A stretch of 64,000 nt of DNA, taken from Herbiconiux flava (GTDB lineage Bacteria > Actinomycetota > Actinomycetes > Actinomycetales > Microbacteriaceae). The position numbers and the translations under genes were made by a program. Below the pieces are notes generated by a model. That model was not told the DNA's origin and searched no databases. It saw nothing but the letters and a program-made list of their open reading frames with translations. Where the stretch lies: positions 3,472,001-3,536,000 of the forward strand of contig NZ_JACCBM010000001.1 in NCBI RefSeq assembly GCF_013409865.1, in the 5' to 3' direction. Positions 39,573 through 46,911 of this stretch are shown here, one piece after another (the first letter of the stretch is position 1; each line of letters starts with the position of its first letter).

Positions 39573-41407
39573 GGTGTCTCCTCTTTGGTCGATGGAACGG
39601 TCGGTGTCGGCCGATCGGGTGCTATCGGTGGAACTGGCGCTGTCGGCGGAACGGGTGCTGTCGGTGGCGCGGTGACGGACGGATGCGGGTGCCGGGGCAC
39701 GGCGATCGAGACGAGGTGGTCGACCGCGGGCGCCGACCTCGACAGCGCCCGGGCGGCGTCGCTGATCTCGGTGTCGTAGCCGGTGGTGCGCGAGCGGTGC
39801 TGGCTGAGGTGCTCGCGCCACGAGCCGACCGTGAAGGCCTCGACGATGAATCCCGGATGCTCGCGGTCGTCGTAAAGGGTCCAGGTGCGTGCCCCGGTGC
39901 GGCGCCGGCTCTGCTCGACCCGGCGCATCAGCTCGAGGAAACGGGGGCGATCGGTGTCGGCGATCTCGTAGCGCACGATCACGAGCGTGCTGCCGTCGGG
40001 ATCGAGCGGCGGCCGATCGCCCGGAGCATCCGGGACAGCCTCAGCATCGTCGGGCCCGGCCGGCAGCTCGACCGGCGGCACGTCGGTGAGCGGCATCGGC
40101 GCGAGCGCCCGGCTCTTGCCGGTGGTCGGCAGCAGCGGACGGAACAGCAGCCACACCGCGGTGAGCACCACCACCCCGCCCGCCCCGGCGACGGTCACGG
40201 CGACCCCGATCGACGTCCCGAGCGCACCGGCGACGGTCGCCCCGAGCGCGGTACCGCCGAAGAGCACGAGCTGGTACACCGACAGCCCCCGCGTGCGCAC
40301 CCAGGCCGGCAGGAACGACTGCACGGTGCCGTTCAGCGTCGCGATCACGCCGATCCAGGCGAGGCCCACCAGCACGAGCACCGGCAGGGTGATCAGCAGG
40401 GTGTCCGACAGCGCGACCCCGGCGATGCCGAGCCCGTAGAGGGCGCTCGTCGCGGCGATCAGCCGGCTGGTGCCCCACGCGTCCCGCAGCTTCGGGATGA
40501 GGAACGCCCCGCCGATCGACCCGACGCCGAGGGCGGCGAGCAGGAGGCCGTAGCCGTTCGAGTCGAGGTTCAGCCGAGCATCCGCCAGCACCGGCAGGAG
40601 GGCCCAGAGCGCGTTAGCCGGCACGATGAACAGCAGCAGCTGCAGGTAGAGGCGGCGCACGACGCCGGCGTGCGCGACGTAGCGGAGGCCGGCCCGGGTG
40701 GCCGAGAAGAACGGCTCGCGATCGGCCTTCGGCGGCCGGTACCCGCGCCACAGCACGAGCACCAGCAGCAGGCCCGCGAAGCTCGCGGCGTTCAGCGCGA
40801 ACACGAACGGGATGCCGAGCGACGCGATCGTCAGCCCCGCCAGCGCCGGCCCGATCGCCCGCGCCACGTTCACGCCGATCGACGACAGCGAGGCGGCGTT
40901 CGCGATGAGCTTGGTCGGCACGATCTCGGGCACGATCGCCTGGTAGGCCGGCAGCTGCACGGCCGAGGCGGTGCCGAGTGCGAAGGTGAGCGCGAGCAGC
41001 AGCACGGGGGTCATCGCGCCGGCGGCGGTGAGCAGCGCCAGCGCGAGGGCGGTCAGGGCCTGGATGCTCTGCACCCCGATCAGCAGCAGCCGCCGGTTCG
41101 CGAACTCACCCAGCACACCGGCGGGGATGCCGAACAGCAGCACCGGGGCCGCCGACGCCGTCGAGACGAGCGCGATGACCGCAGGCGAGGCGTGCTGCTC
41201 GACCAGGAACCACTGGGCGCCAACCGTCTGCATCCAGCCACCGATGTTGCTGATCAACCCGGCGATCCACAGCCAGCGGAAGATCCGCACGCCGAGCGGC
41301 GCGAGCGCCCCCACCCGCGCGGCGCCGCCCGCCGCCTGCGCTGCCGCGCCGCCCGTCGCCACCGCGCCGGCCGCCGCCCTCGCAGCGCCGCCCGCCCGCG
41401 CCGCCAT
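39569..41407 (-). CDS. MFS_3 family exporter with C-terminal soluble domain
   Basis: A 612-residue membrane protein. After an Ala/Gly-rich N-terminus, residues about 35-440 have the 11-12 helices of the enterobactin-exporter-like MFS_3 family (RWLWIAGLISNIGGWMQTVGAQWFLVE; ARAIGPALAGLTIASLGIPF). Residues about 475-580 form a ferredoxin-like ABM-type domain (LVIVRYEIADTDRPRFLELM), common at the end of this family. The last 35 residues are a Pro-rich repeat (TAPVPPTAPVPP). Exported compound unknown. Coupled to the MaoC gene downstream; the alpha/beta hydrolase gene lies downstream on the other side of 41407, on the same strand and 25 bp upstream of it. Confidence 0.87.
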   Translation of the reverse strand: MAARAGGAARAAAGAVATGGAAAQAAGGAARVGALAPLGVRIFRWLWIAGLISNIGGWMQTVGAQWFLVEQHASPAVIALVSTASAAPVLLFGIPAGVLGEFANRRLLLIGVQSIQALTALALALLTAAGAMTPVLLLALTFALGTASAVQLPAYQAIVPEIVPTKLIANAASLSSIGVNVARAIGPALAGLTIASLGIPFVFALNAASFAGLLLVLVLWRGYRPPKADREPFFSATRAGLRYVAHAGVVRRLYLQLLLFIVPANALWALLPVLADARLNLDSNGYGLLLAALGVGSIGGAFLIPKLRDAWGTSRLIAATSALYGLGIAGVALSDTLLITLPVLVLVGLAWIGVIATLNGTVQSFLPAWVRTRGLSVYQLVLFGGTALGATVAGALGTSIGVAVTVAGAGGVVVLTAVWLLFRPLLPTTGKSRALAPMPLTDVPPVELPAGPDDAEAVPDAPGDRPPLDPDGSTLVIVRYEIADTDRPRFLELMRRVEQSRRRTGARTWTLYDDREHPGFIVEAFTVGSWREHLSQHRSRTTGYDTEISDAARALSRSAPAVDHLVSIAVPRHPHPSVTAPPTAPVPPTAPVPPIAPDRPTPTVPSTKEETP

Positions 41408-41432
41408 CAGCCCGCGCTCCCCTCCGGCCCGG

Positions 41433-42149
41433 TCAGCTCACCGCCGCGAAGGCCGTCTCGATGACGTCGACGACCTCGTCGGGCTTCGCGATCATCGCGA
41501 GGTGCGGTGCCGCGAGCTCGGTCACCGCGCGCATCCCGGCGCGCTCGTAGCCGAAGCGCTCCACGTCGGGGTTGATGGTGTGGTCGTCGGCCGAGACGAT
41601 TCCCCACGCGGGCGTCGTCTTCCACGCCGCGACCGGAGCCGCGTCACCGAAGGCCGCGGCGGCGAGCGGCCGCTGCGAGACGGCGAGCACCTGCGCGGTC
41701 TCGAGCGGGATGCCCCCGGCGAACACGGCCGGGAAGGCGTCGATCTTCACCGAGACGTCGGTGCCCGGCTCGGCCGCACCGCTCGGGAACGGCGTGTACA
41801 CGAGGTTCGCGGCGAGGTCGGAGTCGGGGAAGCGCCCCTGCAGCTCGCCGAGGCTCTCGCCCTCGTCGAGCGCGTAGCCCGCCACGTAGACGAGGCCGAC
41901 GACGTTCTCGGCCGCGCCGGCGACGGTGATCACGGCCCCGCCGTAGGAGTGGCCGACGAGCAGCACCGGCCCGTCGATCTGCTCGACGAAGGCGCGGATG
42001 TACTCCGAGTCGCCGATCAGGCTGCGGTTCGGCACGGCGGGCACGAGCACCGCGCGGCCCTTGTCGAGCAGCCGCCGGGTCACGGGGGCCCAGCTGGCGG
42101 CGTCGGCGAAGGCGCCGTGGATGAGGACGATGGTGGGTTCGCTGGTCAT
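41433..42149 (-). CDS. Alpha/beta hydrolase (esterase/hydroxynitrile-lyase-like)
   Basis: A 238-residue protein with VLIHGAFADAASW near residue 8, nucleophile LLVGHSYGGAVI near 65, and C-terminal SADDHTINPDVE and LAAPHLAMIAKPDEV carrying the acid and His. This is the common small actinobacterial esterase group. ATG 42149 has AGAAGG upstream. It lies 25 bp upstream of the MFS exporter on the same strand and may be co-transcribed with it and the MaoC gene. Confidence 0.88.
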   Translation of the reverse strand: MTSEPTIVLIHGAFADAASWAPVTRRLLDKGRAVLVPAVPNRSLIGDSEYIRAFVEQIDGPVLLVGHSYGGAVITVAGAAENVVGLVYVAGYALDEGESLGELQGRFPDSDLAANLVYTPFPSGAAEPGTDVSVKIDAFPAVFAGGIPLETAQVLAVSQRPLAAAAFGDAAPVAAWKTTPAWGIVSADDHTINPDVERFGYERAGMRAVTELAAPHLAMIAKPDEVVDVIETAFAAVS

Positions 42150-42369
42150 GGTTCTGCCTTCTCTGCGAGCACGCGGGCGCGCCGCCGCACGGGCGACGGG
42201 TCCCGTGGTGCTGGTCCGGTGGGATCCGGCCGGCGCGTCGACGCCCGGCCGTGGCACCGACCCTACGATCGCTCCGGCCCCCGGCGCCTGTCCCTGCCAT
42301 TACCACTCAGCGCCCACAGGGCAGGGAGCACCGGCGACGGCCCCCGTCGGCCGAGAAGTCCGGCGCCGG

Positions 42370-43695
42370 TCAGCCGAGGAGGCGGAGGTCGGGGATGCGG
42401 ACGGGCTCGCCCGTGGCGAGCGAGAGGTTGCCCGCGATGCCGACCGAGACCGCCTTGACGCCGTCGGCGAAGCCGGCGACGCGGCCGAGCGGCTCGTCGA
42501 CCGCGACCCGGTGGAAGAGGTGGTCGAGCAGGTAGGCGTCGCCGCCGCCGTGCCCGCCGATGCCCTCGGGGATGTCGACGACCCGCGCGCCCTCCCAGTG
42601 CCGCTGCACGACGAGACGCTCCGAGTCGGGGCGCACGTCGTCCTCGGGCGAGTAGCCCGGGTTCGCGCTCGGGTCGACGACGACGCGGCCGTCCTCCCCG
42701 ATCAGCACCGCACCGCGTTCGACGACCTCGAGCTCGGCCCGGCCCTCGGTGCCGCTGACCGAGACGCGGTAGCCCTCCCAGGGCGAGTGCGCGTTCAGCG
42801 AGTAGCTCAGGGTGGCACCGGAGTCGTAGTCGACGAGAGCGGCGAGGTTGTCCTCGATGGTGATGCCCGGGTCGAAGACGTCCCGGTCGCGCAGGTAGCC
42901 GTCGTGGTGCTCGTTGTCGAGGTAGAGCTCCTTCATGCGGGCGTCGGCCGTGAGGTCGAGGGCGAACGGGTCGCCGGTGACCCCGGTGCCGCGGGCGGGC
43001 CGCTCGCCTAGGCCGCGGGCGGCGGCGTTCGCGGCGCCGTAGAAGCGCAGGCCGCCGCTCGCGAACACGCGCACGGGAGTCGCCGCGATCCACCAGTTCA
43101 CCAGGTCGAAGTGGTGCGAGGCCTTGTGCACGAACAGCCCGCCCGAGTTCGTCTTGTCGCGGTGCCAGCGCCGGAAGTAGTCGGCCCCGTGCACCGTGTC
43201 GAGCGCCCACTCGAAGTGCACCGCGGTGACCCGCCCGATGGTGCCGTCGGCGATCACCGAGCGCAGCGCGCTGTTGCGCGGCGAGTAGCGGTAGTTGAAC
43301 GTCGTGATGACCTCACGGCCGGTCGCCTCGATCGCCGCGGCGATGCGGCGCACGCTCTCGACGTCGATCGTCAGCGGCTTCTCCACGACCACGTCGGCGC
43401 CCGCCTGGAGCGCCCGCACCACGTAGTCGGCGTGGGTGAAGTCGGGCGTGGTGACGATCACGCGGTCGATGCGCTCGTCCACGATCATCCGCTCGAGCTG
43501 GTCGGGCGTGTAGCGCTTCGGTGCCCGGATGCCCGCCGCCGTCACCTGGCGCTCGTAGACGTCGAGGCGGCCGGGGTTCACATCGCTCCACGCGACGAGC
43601 TCGGCGACGTCGGCGTGCGGGCCGGTGAGGCCCCGCACGTAGAGGTCGGCCCGGCCGCCGGTGCCGATGAGTGCATATCGTTCGGTCTGGGCCAT
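42370..43695 (-). CDS. Gfo/Idh/MocA-family oxidoreductase beside LacI 2
   Basis: A 441-residue oxidoreductase with ALIGTGGRADLYVRGL at residue 8, VVVEKPLTID near 103 and a long substrate domain (TNSGGLFVHKASHHFDLVNWWI near 190; LSYSLNAHSPWEGYRVSVSG). Members of this length act on uronates, glycosides or bigger sugars. ATG 43695 has AGGAAGAG upstream. Two LacI boxes (43739-43750, 43795-43806) lie in the 231-bp gap to the divergent LacI 2 gene, so it is the likely direct target of that regulator. Confidence 0.92.
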   Translation of the reverse strand: MAQTERYALIGTGGRADLYVRGLTGPHADVAELVAWSDVNPGRLDVYERQVTAAGIRAPKRYTPDQLERMIVDERIDRVIVTTPDFTHADYVVRALQAGADVVVEKPLTIDVESVRRIAAAIEATGREVITTFNYRYSPRNSALRSVIADGTIGRVTAVHFEWALDTVHGADYFRRWHRDKTNSGGLFVHKASHHFDLVNWWIAATPVRVFASGGLRFYGAANAAARGLGERPARGTGVTGDPFALDLTADARMKELYLDNEHHDGYLRDRDVFDPGITIEDNLAALVDYDSGATLSYSLNAHSPWEGYRVSVSGTEGRAELEVVERGAVLIGEDGRVVVDPSANPGYSPEDDVRPDSERLVVQRHWEGARVVDIPEGIGGHGGGDAYLLDHLFHRVAVDEPLGRVAGFADGVKAVSVGIAGNLSLATGEPVRIPDLRLLG

Positions 43696-43738
43696 GGCGC
43701 TCTTCCTGGTTCTGGCGCCTGCGCGCCGTCGCGTTCGA

Positions 43739-43750
43739 GAAAGCGCTTGC
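43739..43750. promoter_or_regulatory. LacI-type operator GAAAGCGCTTGC
   Basis: Eleven of 12 consensus bases, 44 bp upstream of the Gfo/Idh start. Confidence 0.75.
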
Positions 43751-43794
43751 CGAGCATCCGTCGCCCGTCCGGGGTCAGAGCGTCAGTACTGCGA

Positions 43795-43806
43795 GAAAGC
43801 GCTATC
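43795..43806. promoter_or_regulatory. LacI-type operator GAAAGCGCTATC
   Basis: Eleven of 12 consensus bases, 56 bp from its partner box and between the divergent Gfo/Idh and LacI 2 genes. Confidence 0.75.
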
Positions 43807-43926
43807 CCAAGTTGTACCAGGGGCACGCTGAGACGGCAAACGTCCCCGACATCGCGGCCCGGGGGCGATAGCATCGGGAACGCTCGGGCAACGACCCGCC
43901 CGGGCCATCCGGCACCGGAGGAACGC

Positions 43927-45015
43927 ATGACCGGGAACACCCCCGACGGCCCCACGGCACCCCCGCTCGACGCGGGCGCGCGCCGCAGCTCGCCCGCGAC
44001 GCTCGAAGACGTCGCGCGAGCGGCCGGAGTCTCGCTGGCCACCGCCTCCCGCTCGCTGAACGGCAGCAGCCGCACGGTGAACGCCGCCTACCGCAGCAAG
44101 GTGCTCGACGCGGCGGCGCGGCTGAACTACTCCCCCAACCTCTCGGCGCAGGCCGTGGCCCGCGGCAGCACGATGACCGTGGCGCTCGTGGTCGCCGACA
44201 TCACCGACCCGTACTTCTCCTCGATCGCGGCCGGGGTCGTGGCCGAGGCCGACCAGGGGCGCCTGATCGTCACCATGGCCGCCACGGAGCGGGACTCCGA
44301 GCGCGAGCTCGAGATCGTGCGGACGCTCCGGGGGCAGCGGCCGAAGGTCATCATCCTGGCCGGGTCGAGGCGCGAGGGTGACCCGTCGCAGGCCGCGCTG
44401 AAGAGCGAGCTCGAGGACTACGAGCGCGCCGGCGGGCGGGTCGTGCTGATCAGCCGCAACGAGCTCGGCTTCCGCACGGTGCAGATCGACAACGCCTCGG
44501 GGGCGTCCGCTCTGGCCGCGTCGTTGGTCGAGCTCGGCTACCGCCGCTTCTCGGTGCTGACCGGCAATCGCGAGCTGAAGACGGCCGCCGACCGGCTCGA
44601 CGGGTTCACGACCGGGCTGGAGCGGGCGGGCATCCGGGTCGAGGCCGGACGCGTGATCCAGAGCGCATTCACGCGTGACGGCGGCTACGAGGGCATGCAG
44701 GCGCTGATCGCCGCCGGGGTGCAGCCCGACGAAGCGGTGTTCGCGGTGAACGACGTGATGGCGGTCGGCGCGCTGTCGGCGCTTCGGGATGCAGGGCTCA
44801 CGCCGGGCGCCGATGTCGCGGTCGCCGGGTTCGACGACATCCCGACGGTGCAGGACGTGTGGCCGACGCTGACGACGGTGCGCGTGCCGCTCGTCGAGGT
44901 GGGGCGCACGGCGCTGAGGCTGGCGCTGGAGGAGACGGACGCGGCCGCCGTGTCGTCCGCCTCCCCCGTCGCCACCTCGGTCGTGGTGCGCGACAGCACG
45001 CCGCGCCGCCCCTGA
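43927..45015 (+). CDS. LacI-family transcriptional regulator 2
   Basis: A 362-residue repressor with helix-turn-helix ATLEDVARAAGVSLATASRSLNGSSRTVNAAYRSKV at about residues 24-59, hinge LSAQAVARGS near 72, and sensor domain (VALVVADITDPYFSSIAAGVV; ISRNELGFRTVQIDNASGA; VAVAGFDDIPTVQDVWPTLTT). ATG 43927 has GGAGGAACG upstream. Divergent from a Gfo/Idh gene with two boxes between. Together with LacI 1 it is a candidate for the protein that reads the GAAAGCGCTTTC boxes; sequence alone cannot tell which. Confidence 0.95.
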   Translation: MTGNTPDGPTAPPLDAGARRSSPATLEDVARAAGVSLATASRSLNGSSRTVNAAYRSKVLDAAARLNYSPNLSAQAVARGSTMTVALVVADITDPYFSSIAAGVVAEADQGRLIVTMAATERDSERELEIVRTLRGQRPKVIILAGSRREGDPSQAALKSELEDYERAGGRVVLISRNELGFRTVQIDNASGASALAASLVELGYRRFSVLTGNRELKTAADRLDGFTTGLERAGIRVEAGRVIQSAFTRDGGYEGMQALIAAGVQPDEAVFAVNDVMAVGALSALRDAGLTPGADVAVAGFDDIPTVQDVWPTLTTVRVPLVEVGRTALRLALEETDAAAVSSASPVATSVVVRDSTPRRP

Positions 45016-45022
45016 CGCGGCC

Positions 45023-46798
45023 CTACGCCGACTGCACGCGGTGCAGCTCCGCGTAGCGGCCCCCGGCCGCGAGCAGCTCGTCGTGCGAGCCGACCTCGAC
45101 GATCCGGCCCCGCTCGAGCACCACGATGCGATCCGCCGAGCGGATGGTCGACAGCCGGTGCGCCACCACCAGCGTGGTGCGCCCCTGCATCAGCCGCGCC
45201 AGCGCCTCCTTGACAGCGGCCTCCGACTCGGGGTCGAGCGCGCTCGTCGCCTCGTCCAGCAGCAGCACCCGCGGGTCGCGCACCAGCGCGCGGGCGATCG
45301 CGATGCGCTGCCGCTGACCACCCGAGAGCCGGGCGCCGCGCTCGCCGACGACCGTGTCCCAGCCCTCGGGCTGCGACGCCACGATCTCCAGCGCGTTCGC
45401 GTCGCGGAGCGCCGCCCGCACCGTCTCGTCGGGCACGGGCCCCAGCCCGTAGGCCACGTTCTCCCGGATCGACCCCTCGAACAGCACCGACTCCTGCGGC
45501 ACCACCGACACGAACCGCCGGAACGACCGGAGGTCGAGCGTCTCCATGTCGACCCCGTCGAGCAGCACCCGCCCCGACGCCGGCCTGAGGAACCCCAGCA
45601 CCAGGTTCAGCATCGTCGACTTGCCCGACCCGCTCGAGCCGACGAACGCGATGGTCTCCCCCGGATGCACGTGCAGCCCGATCCCGCTCAGCGAGTCCGT
45701 CTCGGCACCGGGGTACCGGAACGACACGTCGTCGAGCTCCAGCTCGCCCCCCACCCGCGCGACGGCGACCTTCCCCTCGTTGTGCTCCAGATCCGGATCC
45801 TGCAGCACCTCCGCCATCGACCGGATCGACTCCGTGCCCCGCGCCACGATCGGCAGCAGCATCAGCAGGTTCGTCATGCTGCTCGTCAGCAGCGCGAAGT
45901 ACGAGCTCAGCAGCACCACCTGCCCGGCGGTGATCGGCAGCCAGCCGCTGATCGACACCCATGCCGCGAGCACGAGACAGCCCACCCCGAGCAGCTGCAG
46001 GCTCACCCACGACAGCGACGCGAACCGCCCGTTCAGCAGGTCGAGGCTGAACCCTGCGGTGCGCACCCCCTCGGCCCCGTCGGCCACCCGCCGCACCGCC
46101 GTGCCCTCGACGCCGTGCGCCCGGGTGATGGGCATCAGCGTCGCCATCTCGCCGACCCGCGACGAGAAGTGCTCCATCTCGCGCCGGAACGTCTCGTTCC
46201 GCCGCGCCGAGCGCTTGCCGAGCACGTACCGCAGCATCACCGCGATCGGGATGGTCAGCGCGTACACCGGCAGGAACGCCGGCACGTTGATCGCCGTCAT
46301 CGTCACGGCTCCCGCGAGCACCATCACCGACGAGAGCAGCGGATGCGCGGTCTGCTGCAGCATCAGCTCGACGTTCTCGACGTCCCGCACCACCTTGGTC
46401 TGCACCACCGACGAGCTGGCCCGCGAGTGGAAGCCGATCGACAGGTTCTGCAGCCGGGAGGCGAGCCCGTTGCGGAGATCGGCGCCGATCTGGCGCACCG
46501 CGGTCATGAACAGCTTCGTGTACATGACGTGGTTCGGGTAGTTCTGCAGCAGCGCCACGAGCGCGACGGCCGTCCAGATCGCGAGTGAGCTCATCGGCCC
46601 GCCGTCGACCACGATGTCGATCACGGCGCCGGTGATGACGGGCAGCAGCCAGAGCGGGATGTCCTTCAGCACGAAGAACAGCACGGCGACGGTCACGCGG
46701 CGGCGGTGCATCCCGAGCAGGCGCAGCACGGTGCGGCCCGGATGCGCGCCGTCGACGATCCCGTCGATTCCGTGCCCGGTAAGCGCTTTCTTGGCCAT
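45023..46798 (-). CDS. ABC exporter, fused membrane and ATPase domains
   Basis: A 591-residue half-transporter. Residues about 25-325 hold six membrane helices (VTVAVLFFVLKDIPLWLLPVITG onwards). The ATPase has Walker A FVGSSGSGKST near residue 385, Q-loop VVPQESVLF, signature GARLSGGQRQRIAIARAL near 490 and Walker B VLLLDEATSALD. Such exporters pump lipids, peptides or drugs and usually act as homodimers. ATG 46798 has GGGAGG upstream. It lies between LacI 2 (convergent, 8 bp apart) and the lyase gene, and codons 2-6 contain a LacI-like box (46779-46790). Confidence 0.92.
   Translation of the reverse strand: MAKKALTGHGIDGIVDGAHPGRTVLRLLGMHRRRVTVAVLFFVLKDIPLWLLPVITGAVIDIVVDGGPMSSLAIWTAVALVALLQNYPNHVMYTKLFMTAVRQIGADLRNGLASRLQNLSIGFHSRASSSVVQTKVVRDVENVELMLQQTAHPLLSSVMVLAGAVTMTAINVPAFLPVYALTIPIAVMLRYVLGKRSARRNETFRREMEHFSSRVGEMATLMPITRAHGVEGTAVRRVADGAEGVRTAGFSLDLLNGRFASLSWVSLQLLGVGCLVLAAWVSISGWLPITAGQVVLLSSYFALLTSSMTNLLMLLPIVARGTESIRSMAEVLQDPDLEHNEGKVAVARVGGELELDDVSFRYPGAETDSLSGIGLHVHPGETIAFVGSSGSGKSTMLNLVLGFLRPASGRVLLDGVDMETLDLRSFRRFVSVVPQESVLFEGSIRENVAYGLGPVPDETVRAALRDANALEIVASQPEGWDTVVGERGARLSGGQRQRIAIARALVRDPRVLLLDEATSALDPESEAAVKEALARLMQGRTTLVVAHRLSTIRSADRIVVLERGRIVEVGSHDELLAAGGRYAELHRVQSA
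46779..46790. promoter_or_regulatory. LacI-like box GTAAGCGCTTTC inside the ABC exporter start
   Basis: Eleven of 12 consensus bases, but it lies in codons KKALT of the exporter. It could act as a roadblock operator or be chance. Confidence 0.35.
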
Positions 46799-46843
46799 GG
46801 CCTCATCCTCCCATCCGTCGCCCCGTCGCCGCACCCCCGGCAG

Positions 46844-46900
46844 ACGCACGGATTCCCGCCGCCGAGCCCGTGGAGGCGTCGGCGGCGGGAATCCGTGCGT
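46844..46900 (-). terminator. Long perfect hairpin after the rhamnogalacturonan lyase gene
   Basis: Arms 46844-46865 and 46879-46900 are perfectly complementary over 22 bp with a 13-nt loop. It begins 12 bp past the lyase stop and precedes the ABC exporter. Probably a strong GC-rich terminator; no T-run follows. Confidence 0.75.
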
Positions 46901-46911
46901 GAAGGCTGCCG

